From NCBI GenBank assembly GCA_965204405.1, contig CBDBEN010000005.1:1674001-1738000 (forward strand): 64,000 nucleotides of DNA, read 5' to 3'. The position numbers were made by a program, and so were the translations under genes. The notes beneath the pieces are model-generated. The model saw nothing but the letters and a program-made list of their open reading frames with translations. It was not told the origin of the DNA and did not search any database. How positions within the stretch are numbered: position 1 is the stretch's first letter; each line of letters begins with the position of its first letter. The stretch is from JANQPX01 sp965204405 (GTDB taxonomy: Bacteria > Pseudomonadota > Alphaproteobacteria > Geminicoccales > Geminicoccaceae). Positions 35,191-43,382 of this stretch are shown here, piece by piece.

Positions 35191-36110
35191 GCGCCTTGCC
35201 TTGCTGGGAAAAGGCCGGCGGGGCGGAAGAACAGGACGGCGGCCATCAGGATATAGATCAGCATAGGCGTGAGGGTTCGGCCGGCCTGCGAGGCCGCCGC
35301 TGGTTCAAGAAAGAGTTTTAGCAGGATGGGGCCGAAACTCCGGCCGACGGTATCCACCAGACCGACCAGGAGGGCGGCGATGAACGCCCCTCGGATGGAG
35401 CCGATCCCGCCGATCACGATCACGACGAAGGTCAGGATCAGGATGCCGTCGCCCATATTGGGCTCGACCGAGAGAATGGGAGCAATCATGGCCCCGGCGA
35501 AACCCGCAAGCATCGCGCCGACGCCGAAGACGATCATGAACAGGCGGCGAATGTCGACACCGAGGACAGAGACCATATCCGGGTTGGAGGCGCCGGCGCG
35601 CAGCAGCATGCCGGTCCTGGTATGCTGCACCAAGATGTAGAGGCCGATCGCCACGATCAGCCCGGCGGCGATGATCAGCAGACGGTAGATCGGGTAGCGC
35701 AGATTGCCGAGAACGGGAATTGATCCAGCGATGACATCCGGGATCGGTATGCTGATCGGGGCAGCCCCCCAGAGGATTTTGACCCCCTCATGCAGAATCA
35801 GAATCACGCCGAAGGTCGCGAGCACCTGATCCAGATGATCACGGTCATAGAAGTGTCTGAAGACCAGGACTTCAAGGAGGAGCCCGAAGGCGAAGGCCGT
35901 GGGCAAGGCCAGGATCACGCCCATGAAAAAGCTGCCCGTCGCCTGCGTGAACGTCACCGCAAGATAGGCGCCCACCATATATTGCACGCCATGAGCGAGG
36001 TTGATGAAGTCCATCACCCCGAAGACCAAGGTCAGCCCGGCGGCCACAAGAAACAGCAGAATGCCGAACTGCAGCCCGTTAAGTGCCTGAATGACGAACA
36101 GGTTCATCAT
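35187..36110 (-). CDS. livH: Branched-chain amino-acid type ABC transporter permease LivH
   Basis: A 307-residue permease: FVIQALNGLQFGILLFLVAAGLTLVFGVMDFINLAHG at the N-terminus is the LivH signature, and LRAGASNPDMVSVLGVDIRRLF is the coupling loop, followed by GGIGSIRGAFIAALLVGLVDT. Start ATG 36110 (or 36107). Its only ribosome site, AGGGGG, lies inside a 6-bp hairpin directly before the start. A 258-base gap with a palindromic element separates it from the binding-protein gene upstream, while livM overlaps downstream. Confidence 0.92.
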   Translation of the reverse strand: MMNLFVIQALNGLQFGILLFLVAAGLTLVFGVMDFINLAHGVQYMVGAYLAVTFTQATGSFFMGVILALPTAFAFGLLLEVLVFRHFYDRDHLDQVLATFGVILILHEGVKILWGAAPISIPIPDVIAGSIPVLGNLRYPIYRLLIIAAGLIVAIGLYILVQHTRTGMLLRAGASNPDMVSVLGVDIRRLFMIVFGVGAMLAGFAGAMIAPILSVEPNMGDGILILTFVVIVIGGIGSIRGAFIAALLVGLVDTVGRSFGPILLKLFLEPAAASQAGRTLTPMLIYILMAAVLFFRPAGLFPARQGA

Positions 36111-36125
36111 GGGGGTGGCACCCCC
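36111..36125 (-). promoter_or_regulatory. Hairpin enclosing the livH ribosome site
   Basis: On the transcribed strand GGGGGT-GCC-ACCCCC folds into a 6-bp GC stem with a three-base loop, immediately before ATG 36110. The only Shine-Dalgarno-like run (AGGGGG) forms the 5' arm. This could hold down LivH translation relative to the binding protein. Visible in the sequence; effect inferred. Confidence 0.5.
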
Positions 36126-36237
36126 TGGCTTGACTTGGACCTCGACACGGTCGGGTGACTCAGAGGCCTTTGAAAGTTGTCGCTGCCGGGGGGCGTCTTG
36201 CCGTTCATCCCCGCGTTATAGCTCCGCTGACAGGCGG

Positions 36238-36260
36238 ATGCCCGGATCAAGTCCGGGCAT
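36238..36260. repeat. Palindromic intergenic element (ATGCCCGGA-N5-TCCGGGCAT)
   Basis: A perfect 9-bp stem with the loop TCAAG, between livK and livH. Palindromes of the form CCCGGACTTGATCCGGG are widespread between genes in many alphaproteobacteria, and this copy matches that consensus. In this position it may act as an mRNA hairpin after the binding-protein gene, or be a short mobile repeat. Confidence 0.6.
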
Positions 36261-36368
36261 GTCATCCTGTGGAGCGTAAGGGAGATCTCCGCTGACGGCG
36301 TGACCTTGGGATGAGCATCAACCGTCATGCCCAAAACACCGTCAAGTCAAGGCCGGGCCGCCACGCCC

Positions 36369-37541
36369 TCACATGGAGCAGTTGGCGGCGTAGACGTCCT
36401 GGTAGTCCTCGAAGACCTTCTCGGCGATCTCGGTCTGGTATTTGCCGTCTTCGCGCTTGGCCACTTTGACCAGGTAGAAGTCCTGGATCGGGTAGTGGTT
36501 GTGCCCGAACTTGAAGTCACCGCGAAGGGACTGGAAGTCGGCTTTTTCGAGAGCGGCGCGCAAGGCATCCTTATTCTCGAGATCGCCGCCTGTCGCTGAC
36601 AGGGCGCTGTTCAGCAGCATGGCGGCGTCATAGGCCTGCATGGCGTAGGTGCCTGGGACGCGGTCATATTTGGCCTCGAAGGCGGCGACGAAGGCTTTGG
36701 ACGCCTCGTTGTCGGCATTGGGTGCCCAATTGGCACCGCCAAAGAAGCCAACCGCCGCGTCCTGCTGTGCCGGAAGCGTGGTCTCGTCGACCGTGAAGGC
36801 GGAAAGGAACGGGATGGTTTCGAGGCCGGCCTGGCGATATTGCTTCACCAGGTTCACGCCCATGCCGCCCGGCATGAAGGTGAAGATGGCGTCGGGTTGC
36901 GAGGCGGCGAGCTGGGCGAGTTCGGCCGAAAAGTCGAGCTGGCCGAGCGGTGTGTAGAGCTCGTCCGTGACCTCGCCGGTGAAATGGCGCTTGAAGCCGG
37001 CGAGGCTGTCCTTGCCCGCCTGGTAGTTCGGCGCCATCAGGAACACGCGTTTGTAGCCCTGATCCTCGGCATATTTGCCCAGGACTTCGTGATTTTGGTC
37101 ATTCTGGTAGGAGGTTACGAAAAAGTTGGGGTTGCAGGCTTCACCCGCGAAGTTGGAGGTGCCGGCATTGGAGCTGATCAGGATCGTGCCGCTGTCGGTG
37201 ACCGGCTTCATGATCGCCTGGAGAATGTTGGAGAAAATCGGCCCCACGACGAAATCGACCTTGTCGCGCTCCACCAGCTCCTTTGCCTTGTTGACCGCAT
37301 TGTCAGGCTTCAGCTCGTCATCGACCACGACGATCTCGGTCTCAAGTCCGCCGAGCTTGCCGCCGAGATCCTCGACCGCCAGAAGAAAGCCGTCACGCGC
37401 CTGTTCGCCGAGAACGGCCGGCGGGCCGGACAGGGTGTAGATCAGACCGACTTTCACACCATCCTCGGCAAGCGCCGTCGCTGCCCCAAAAGCGAGCGCC
37501 GAACTCATCAGCCCGGCCACCATTTTTCCCGTAAAACGCAT
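36369..37541 (-). CDS. livK: Branched-chain amino-acid type ABC transporter binding protein
   Basis: A 390-residue periplasmic type-I binding protein with signal peptide (residues 1-25, ending TALA). The mature part opens with VKVGLIYTLSGPPAVLGEQARDGF and has DDELKPDNAVNKAKELV, FVVGPIFSNILQAIMKPV and a C-terminal YPIQDFYLVKV. ATG 37541 follows GAGGAGG and begins a normal signal peptide; the open frame extends further upstream without family features. Cys in EACNPNFF and YAANC could form a disulfide. Related proteins bind amino acids, amides or aromatic acids; ligand not predicted. Confidence 0.92.
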   Translation of the reverse strand: MRFTGKMVAGLMSSALAFGAATALAEDGVKVGLIYTLSGPPAVLGEQARDGFLLAVEDLGGKLGGLETEIVVVDDELKPDNAVNKAKELVERDKVDFVVGPIFSNILQAIMKPVTDSGTILISSNAGTSNFAGEACNPNFFVTSYQNDQNHEVLGKYAEDQGYKRVFLMAPNYQAGKDSLAGFKRHFTGEVTDELYTPLGQLDFSAELAQLAASQPDAIFTFMPGGMGVNLVKQYRQAGLETIPFLSAFTVDETTLPAQQDAAVGFFGGANWAPNADNEASKAFVAAFEAKYDRVPGTYAMQAYDAAMLLNSALSATGGDLENKDALRAALEKADFQSLRGDFKFGHNHYPIQDFYLVKVAKREDGKYQTEIAEKVFEDYQDVYAANCSM

Positions 37542-37749
37542 AAGACGCCCCCTCCTCTGATTACTTTGATGACAACAGCCCCCATCGGCATGCCAAAGGG
37601 CTGCTTCATGCCTCAAACGCTGGTGTAGCCCTTTCCAAAGAACACGCCAAGCTTGTCTTTCCGGATCCTGCAACATCGGCGGCCAAGATACAAACCGCAT
37701 CATCCACTCTAGACGAGCCTGATGCGAAAATACCGCCGCGAAGCAGGCT

Positions 37750-38994
37750 TCAAAGCGTATTCGTGTAAGCTGACTGGCCCTGTCGAACCGGAAGAGCCTC
37801 CAGGGCGCGAAGACCGACGCGCTTGGTCCAGCGGATCTCATCCTCGGGAATAGCGAGTTGGGGTTTGGGGTAGCGCATCAGTAGCCGTTCCAGAACGATC
37901 GCCATCTCCGCGCGGGCAAGCTGCAGGCCAAGGCAGAGATGAGGCCCCTGGCCGAAGGCGAGATGGCGGTTCGGCGTCCGTCCGAGGTCGAGAACCTCCG
38001 GTGCTTCGAACACAGCCGGGTCGGCATTTGCTGATGCCAGCAGCGCCATCAGCCGCTCGCCCTGCATGACGTCAACGCCATCTAGCGTCGTATCGACGGT
38101 GGCAAAGCGGGGCTTGCTCATCTGAACCGGCGAGACGAAGCGCAGCAGCTCGTCCACGGCGGACGGCATCAAGGCGGGCTCCCTGTGCAGCCTCTCCAGC
38201 TCGTCCGGATGTTGAAGCAGGGCCAGGACGCCTCCGCTGATCAGATGGGTAGTGGTTTCGTGACCGGCGACGAAAAGGAGAAAGCACATCGCCAGGAGTT
38301 CGTTTTCGGAGAGTTGGTCACCTGCTTCCTCGACCGCAACCAAGGCCGAGATCAGATCGTCTCTCGGCTCGCTGCGCCGTTTGGCGAAATGCCGCTTTAG
38401 ATAGTCGGATAGCTTTTGCAGGGCCGGCAGCATGCGGAACGCGTCGATGATCGAACTCGCGCTCGAAATGCCGCCCATCCAGCGCAAGAGCTGGGGGCGG
38501 TCTTCTTCAGGAAGACCCAGCAGGTCCGAGATGACCTGGAGCGGGATCGGGCGTGCGACATGACGGACGAGATCTCCGTCTGCGGATGCTTCGAGCGTGT
38601 CGATCATCCGATCAGCGATCTCGACGATCATCGGACGGTAGCTCTCGATGCTCCGCTGATGAAAGGCTTTGTCGACCAGGCGCCGAAGACGCCGATGGTT
38701 GGGGTCGTCCATGCCCAGCATGCTTTCGGTGAGCGGGCGAAAGCGTTTCGGAAACCACCAGGGAAGGCGCTTCACCTTCCTGTTGCCGATGGCGCTGGGA
38801 TCGACGACGAAGCGTTCTTTGTCCTTTAAGAGCGCCTCGACGGCATTGTAGGTCGTTGCAAAGGAAACCTTGCCGAGGATCGGAATTCGGCTCGGCACCA
38901 CGGAGCCGGCAGCGCGCATTGCGGCCAGGGTCGGCAAGGGATCGCGCTTGAACGCCTGTCCCTTGAGATCGAAGCGTTGCCGGGTTTTTGTCAC
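37750..38994 (-). CDS. Cytochrome P450
   Basis: A 414-residue soluble bacterial P450. Motifs in order: the I-helix oxygen-activation region FVAGHETTTHLISGG, the K-helix ExxR as DELLRFVSPVQM, and the haem-binding loop FGQGPHLCLGLQLARAEM with its proximal Cys. The N-terminal part has DDPNHRRLRRLVDKAFHQRS, the usual C-helix region. It hydroxylates or otherwise oxidises a small molecule, but no ferredoxin or reductase gene is nearby, so electron donors must come from elsewhere. The start is GTG 38994. The DUF1499 lipoprotein gene ends 33 bases upstream, so they may be co-transcribed. Confidence 0.93.
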   Translation of the reverse strand: MTKTRQRFDLKGQAFKRDPLPTLAAMRAAGSVVPSRIPILGKVSFATTYNAVEALLKDKERFVVDPSAIGNRKVKRLPWWFPKRFRPLTESMLGMDDPNHRRLRRLVDKAFHQRSIESYRPMIVEIADRMIDTLEASADGDLVRHVARPIPLQVISDLLGLPEEDRPQLLRWMGGISSASSIIDAFRMLPALQKLSDYLKRHFAKRRSEPRDDLISALVAVEEAGDQLSENELLAMCFLLFVAGHETTTHLISGGVLALLQHPDELERLHREPALMPSAVDELLRFVSPVQMSKPRFATVDTTLDGVDVMQGERLMALLASANADPAVFEAPEVLDLGRTPNRHLAFGQGPHLCLGLQLARAEMAIVLERLLMRYPKPQLAIPEDEIRWTKRVGLRALEALPVRQGQSAYTNTL

Positions 38995-39027
38995 TGTTCC
39001 GGACCAGTCAGCCGATCGGCGAGGGGA

Positions 39028-39477
39028 TTACCTTGCGTTCAATGCTTGGCGGATCGTCTCGATTCGTTCGGCGTTGACACCCATATCGGAATAGCCGATG
39101 CGGGAAGCCGAGCGAACCGCGATCAGCCCTTCGCCTGGGCGAAGGTGGAATTCGACATCGTCCACGAAACCGAACAGCCTGCTTGATACCTCGGCGTGGA
39201 GATACTGGTCGTCCGATGTGACGATCGTCGTTCGCGGCAGGTCAGTCAGGACCGACGTCAACGCCGTCCACACGCCGGCGGGATCGCCTTGATAGCGGAG
39301 CGGCTCGACCTGATGATCGGCATCCGCAGCATCGCTGGCGACGCAGTTCGGGCTGGAAGGGCAGGGGCCGAGCCGGCCGTCGATCAGGCCGAGATCATCG
39401 GGCCTTGAGCCACTGCAGCCAAGCAGGCTCAGTGTCAGCAACAAAGCTAATGCCAGGCGGCCTATCGTCGAAATCAT
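39028..39477 (-). CDS. DUF1499 lipoprotein
   Basis: A 149-residue protein with a lipoprotein signal: hydrophobic ALALLLTLSLLGC with the lipobox LLGC at about residue 21. The mature part has the DUF1499 pattern CPSSPNCVASDA, then VWTALTSVLTDLPRTTIV, LHAEVSSRLFGFVDDVEFHL and AVRSASRIGYSDMGVNAERIE. Function of the family is unknown. ATG 39477 overlaps the fau stop (ATGA), so it is translated after fau. Confidence 0.85.
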   Translation of the reverse strand: MISTIGRLALALLLTLSLLGCSGSRPDDLGLIDGRLGPCPSSPNCVASDAADADHQVEPLRYQGDPAGVWTALTSVLTDLPRTTIVTSDDQYLHAEVSSRLFGFVDDVEFHLRPGEGLIAVRSASRIGYSDMGVNAERIETIRQALNAR

Positions 39478-40085
39478 CGTATCCGGTCCGATCTTATCAC
39501 CGAGCACTCGGTGATAATCATGTCCAATGTCTGATCATACGCGTCGGTCGGCACCCGCTCGACTTCCTGTGCTGCGAAGGCGACGCCGATGGCGACCGTC
39601 GAGGGATTGGCCTCCCTCAGCTTGGCCAAGGTCCGATCGTAGTAGCCCTTGCCATGGCCAAGCCGCCGGCAGGTACGGTCGAAGGCGAGGAGTGGCACGA
39701 GCAGAATATCCGGATCGGCAGACGGGTTCTCGGGATCAGGTTCCATCACCTTGAAGCGACCCTCGATCAAGCGGTCCGATGCGCGCCAGAGATGAAAAGC
39801 CAGAGGCTGGCCGTCGCCGATCACCCTGGGCAGAGCAAGCTTGGCATTTCGGCTGGCAAAGGCCCGAAGGGCAGGGCGTGGATCGAGCTCGCCCGTCAGC
39901 GGCCAATATGCCGAAATGACGGTATCCGCTGTCAGTGCAATCTCGGAAACATCGATTTCGGCAGTGATGCGCCCGGCGATCTCATTCGCTGCCGCCGCCG
40001 CTGCCTTGAGGGACATCGCCATGCGGCGGGCATAGCAGGTCTTTCGGAGTTCCGACTTTTCCGTCGTCAGAGCATCTTTTGTCAT
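39474..40085 (-). CDS. fau: 5-formyltetrahydrofolate cyclo-ligase
   Basis: A 203-residue enzyme that converts 5-formyl-THF to 5,10-methenyl-THF with ATP. It has the basic N-terminus with KSELRKTCYARRMAMS, the substrate loop ISAYWPLTGELDPRPAL and the ATP-binding RRLGHGKGYYDRTLAKLR, which is diagnostic. The position next to 6S RNA and zapA is widely conserved in proteobacteria. The DUF1499 gene overlaps its stop. Confidence 0.93.
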   Translation of the reverse strand: MTKDALTTEKSELRKTCYARRMAMSLKAAAAAANEIAGRITAEIDVSEIALTADTVISAYWPLTGELDPRPALRAFASRNAKLALPRVIGDGQPLAFHLWRASDRLIEGRFKVMEPDPENPSADPDILLVPLLAFDRTCRRLGHGKGYYDRTLAKLREANPSTVAIGVAFAAQEVERVPTDAYDQTLDMIITECSVIRSDRIR

Positions 40086-40122
40086 GGATCATGGCCGGAA
40101 CGGAGGGATGGTCAAAAAAGGT

Positions 40123-40283
40123 GACGGCGCCGCCTTGGTCGTTGGTCCGTAAAGTCCTCTGTGGCCTGCCTAAGCAGGTGGGCGCCGTAATGCCCTGACC
40201 ACGGCCAGGACAGGGACAGCTCCCGAGATAGAGAACATTGGCCCCAGGGATCTTGAGACCTGACGTGCCAGGCAGCAACCGTC
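40123..40283 (-). ncRNA. ssrS: 6S RNA
   Basis: About 160 non-coding bases between zapA and fau, the conserved site of 6S RNA in alphaproteobacteria and gammaproteobacteria. On the minus strand the ends can pair: GACGG with CCGTC and, after a small internal loop, TGCC with GGCG, giving the long closing stem expected for 6S RNA. A T-run (40115-40120 on the other strand as A6) follows the 3' end, acting as terminator. 6S RNA mimics an open promoter and binds the housekeeping RNA polymerase. The boundaries are inferred from pairing. Confidence 0.8.
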
Positions 40284-40292
40284 GCTGTTTAG

Positions 40293-40643
40293 TTAGGCTC
40301 TCTCGAGCTCGACGGCAACCGCATTCAGCTGTTCTGCCACCTGTTCGATCATTGCAGCCGCCCGCCGTTCGCTGTCTCCCCCGGTTGCCGCCGCCGCGGG
40401 ATGGGCACCTTCGAGGCCTGCCTCAAGCTCCTTGATCTTGTCGTAGGCATCCGAGAGCTCGTCAGCGACCATGAGGCTCGCCAGCAGCATCAGCCGGGCG
40501 TCGCCGACTTGGTTGTTGCCAAGCGCCAGCTCGGCAATCTTGCGGTCGATATAGGCGGCAAGGCCTTTGACCCTGGCCTCTTCACCCTCGCCGCACTGCA
40601 CGGAATGCCGGCGACCATTGACGGTGATGTCGATCATCGGCAC
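40293..40643 (-). CDS. zapA: Cell division protein ZapA
   Basis: A 116-residue protein promoting FtsZ bundling at mid-cell. It has the ZapA globular head (DITVNGRRHSVQCGEGEEARVKGLAAYIDRK, broken by no insert), then LMLLASLMVADELSDAYDKIK and a coiled-coil tail. GTG 40643 is preferred since GGAG is eight bases before it; ATG 40637 would start at MIDITV. It follows a DUF4164 gene by five bases and precedes 6S RNA. Confidence 0.9.
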   Translation of the reverse strand: MPMIDITVNGRRHSVQCGEGEEARVKGLAAYIDRKIAELALGNNQVGDARLMLLASLMVADELSDAYDKIKELEAGLEGAHPAAAATGGDSERRAAAMIEQVAEQLNAVAVELERA

Positions 40644-40648
40644 TGCGT

Positions 40649-40948
40649 CTACTCCTCGATAAGACGGTCAAGCTCGTCGATGGAAACATCGAGTCGCGCC
40701 GCAACCTCGCCGGTCATCCGCCGGGCGGCATCGCGATCTTCTTCGGCAACTTTGAGGGCGGCGCTCAAGCGGCTGCATTCCTCGCTCAGCGCTTTGACGT
40801 CGCTTTGAAGCGTGTCCCGCTCCTCGGCAAGCTGCGTCACCGCCGCAACCTGTTCGGGATCGGCGGCAGCAAGACGTTGCGCCAAGGCGTGTTCCAGACG
40901 TGACAAGGCCTCGGTCAGATGTTGTTCGGCGACGTCGAGCGCAGACAT
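40649..40948 (-). CDS. DUF4164 coiled-coil protein
   Basis: A 99-residue, highly charged, Leu/Ala/Glu-rich protein predicted to form one long coiled coil (VAEQHLTEALSRLEHALAQRL to the end DVSIDELDRLIEE). It matches the small DUF4164 proteins found upstream of zapA in many alphaproteobacteria, where a link to division is presumed but not shown. ATG 40948 begins directly at the coiled coil; an upstream in-frame start would add an unrelated leader. The zapA start lies five bases downstream of its stop. Confidence 0.8.
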   Translation of the reverse strand: MSALDVAEQHLTEALSRLEHALAQRLAAADPEQVAAVTQLAEERDTLQSDVKALSEECSRLSAALKVAEEDRDAARRMTGEVAARLDVSIDELDRLIEE

Positions 40949-41294
40949 GGCTCTCCAGGAAATTCCTTTTCCAAAAAAACAACTATTTAGCGATCTCACT
41001 TGACATAGAACACGCGGTACGTCAACTCGGCGTTGCTTATGATGGCATCGGTTTCGGCTGCCTCTCTGAGTGGCGCGTCATATTGGATATTGCCCGTTCC
41101 TGCCCGCTCCCCTCGCAGCCATCTGATGTGAAGGGGGCGGGCAGGAACGGGTATCTATTATAAGGTGCGTCAAGGATACCTGTTGATTTTTCTGGCGGAT
41201 TGACGACCTTGACGCCTATCTCACTGGCTTGCCGCTCCGGCGTCCGGCGCGCGCATATCTGCCGACCTTAACGTGACGCATAGATGATGATCAA
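40949..41294. other. Divergent intergenic region between the zapA and tkt blocks
   Basis: About 346 bases holding the promoters of both blocks. The notable element is the long inverted repeat at 41086-41155, listed separately. No coding frame or RNA gene is recognised. Confidence 0.5.
41086..41155. repeat. Long inverted repeat upstream of tkt
   Basis: Arms CCCGTTCCTGCCCGC (41093-41107) and GCGGGCAGGAACGGG (41137-41151) are perfect over 15 bases; outside them GATA and TATC (41152-41155) also pair, and inside CCCCT can pair with AGGGG. The whole forms a GC-rich hairpin with a loop of about 19 bases. It lies about 140 bases before tkt. It could be a terminator of a transcript entering the region, a structured leader or a repeat element. 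Confidence 0.6.
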
Positions 41295-43313
41295 ATGACA
41301 CGAGCTTCACAGAACCAAGCATCGCAGGCCTCGTCTCCCAAGGCGCCGGGCGTCAGCCATGCCGACATGGCGAACGCTATTCGCGTTTTGGCCATGGATG
41401 CGGTCGAGCAGGCCAATTCCGGGCATCCGGGCATGCCCATGGGCATGGCGGATGTCGCGACTGTGCTGTTCAGCAAATTTCTGACCTTCGATGCGGCCCG
41501 GCCGGATTGGCCTGACCGCGACCGTTTCGTTCTGTCTGCCGGTCATGGCTCGATGCTGCTCTATGCGCTGCTGCATCTCAACGGCTATCCGGGGATGGAT
41601 ATCGAGCAGATCCGAAACTTCCGCCAGTTCGGCTCGCTGACGCCCGGCCACCCCGAGGTCGGTCACACGCCCGGCGTAGAAACCACGACGGGCCCGCTCG
41701 GACAAGGATTTGCAACGGCAGTCGGCATGGCGCTGGCAGAGCGGCATCTGGCAGCCCGGTTCGGTCGGGACCTGGTGGATCACTGGACCTATGTGATCGC
41801 GAGCGACGGCGATCTCATGGAAGGCATCAGCCATGAGGCGGCAGCGTTGGCCGGCCATCAGAAGCTGGAGCGGCTCATCGTTCTCTATGACGACAATGAG
41901 ATCTCGATCGACGGATCGACTTCCCTTGCCATGTCGACCCATCAACAGGGTCGGTTCCAGGCCTATGGCTGGCATGTGATGGCGGTCGACGGCCATGATC
42001 CGGAGCAAATCGAAGCAGCGCTGGACGAAGCTCTCGGGGTCAACAAGCCGTCGCTGATCGCTTGCCGGACCGAGATCGGGCGCGGATCGCCGGGCAAGGC
42101 CGGCAAGGCCGCGGCCCATGGCGCTCCGCTTGGTGCCGAGGAAATTCAAGCGACCCGGGAAAAGCTCGGCTGGTCCCATCCGCCGTTCGACATCCCTGCC
42201 GACATCATGTCGGCCTGGCGCGATGTCGGCAGCCGGCAGGCCGATGCCCGGCAGGCTTGGCAGGGAAGGCTGGACTCGTCGTCGGAGAAGGATGCCTTTT
42301 TGGCGGCACTGGAAGGTCAGGCGGCTAGGGACTTAGGTTCGGTACTTTCTTCGTACAAGAAAAAACTCACCGCGGACAAACCGAAATGGGCGACCCGCAA
42401 GGCGAGCCAGGAAGCGTTGGAGGTCTTTGCCGACGCGGTGCCGGAACTTGTCGGCGGCTCTGCCGATCTCACCGGTTCGAACCTGACCAAGACCAAGGCG
42501 ATGAGTGCCCAGGATGCGGGCGAGCCCGCCGGACGCTACCTTCACTACGGTGTGCGCGAGCATGCGATGGCGGCGGCGATGAACGGCATGGCGCTGCACA
42601 AGGGGCTCATTCCCTATGGCGGCACGTTTTTGGTATTCACGGACTATTGCCGGCCTGCCATTCGTCTGGCGGCGCTGATGGGAACGCGGGTCGTCTATGT
42701 CATGACCCATGACAGCATCGGCCTTGGCGAAGATGGGCCGACCCATCAGCCGGTGGAGCATTTGGCGGCCCTTCGGGCTATTCCAAATCTCCACGTTTTT
42801 CGACCTGCCGATGCCGTTGAAACCGCGGAATGCTGGGCGCTCGCCATCGCCCGCGAGGACGGTCCATCGCTGCTTTCGCTCACGCGCCAGGGCCTGCCCA
42901 CCGTCTGCGCCGGCATCGAAGAGAATCGCTCGCAGCGAGGAGCTTATATACTTGCGGACGCCGAGTGCGTACGCAACATGACGCTGATCGCCACCGGCTC
43001 CGAGGTCGAGATCGCCCTTGCCGCCCGAGATACGCTGCAAGCAGATGGGATCGGAACGGCGGTCGTTTCAATGCCGTGTCAGGAACTGTTCGATCAGCAG
43101 GATGCCGCCTATCGCCGATCGGTTCTGGGCGATGGTGCGAGGCTTGCGATCGAGGCCGCATCCACCTATGGCTGGGGCCGGTATGTCGCTGACGAAGCCG
43201 ATGTTGTCGGCATGACCGGGTTTGGTGCCTCGGCTCCCTATCAGCAGCTCTACGAGCATTTCGGCATCACGGCAGATGCCGTGGCCCAGCGGGTGCGTCA
43301 AAGATTGGGCTGA
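41295..43313 (+). CDS. tkt: Transketolase
   Basis: A 672-residue thiamine-diphosphate enzyme of the pentose phosphate (or Calvin) pathway. Marks: GHPGMPMGMADVATVLFSK, ATP-like TPP motif GDGDLMEGISHEAAALAGH through LYDDNEISIDG, the pyrimidine-domain GVREHAMAAAMNGMALH, and PTHQPVEHLAALRAIPN. Length is normal. It heads a tkt-gap-pgk series on the plus strand, a common alphaproteobacterial central-carbon cluster. Confidence 0.96.
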   Translation: MTRASQNQASQASSPKAPGVSHADMANAIRVLAMDAVEQANSGHPGMPMGMADVATVLFSKFLTFDAARPDWPDRDRFVLSAGHGSMLLYALLHLNGYPGMDIEQIRNFRQFGSLTPGHPEVGHTPGVETTTGPLGQGFATAVGMALAERHLAARFGRDLVDHWTYVIASDGDLMEGISHEAAALAGHQKLERLIVLYDDNEISIDGSTSLAMSTHQQGRFQAYGWHVMAVDGHDPEQIEAALDEALGVNKPSLIACRTEIGRGSPGKAGKAAAHGAPLGAEEIQATREKLGWSHPPFDIPADIMSAWRDVGSRQADARQAWQGRLDSSSEKDAFLAALEGQAARDLGSVLSSYKKKLTADKPKWATRKASQEALEVFADAVPELVGGSADLTGSNLTKTKAMSAQDAGEPAGRYLHYGVREHAMAAAMNGMALHKGLIPYGGTFLVFTDYCRPAIRLAALMGTRVVYVMTHDSIGLGEDGPTHQPVEHLAALRAIPNLHVFRPADAVETAECWALAIAREDGPSLLSLTRQGLPTVCAGIEENRSQRGAYILADAECVRNMTLIATGSEVEIALAARDTLQADGIGTAVVSMPCQELFDQQDAAYRRSVLGDGARLAIEAASTYGWGRYVADEADVVGMTGFGASAPYQQLYEHFGITADAVAQRVRQRLG

Positions 43314-43382
43314 GAGCATGCCGACCGCGCTGCTGTCCAGGAAAACATTGAGTAAAAACGATCACGTGAAGGAGTAAAGACT

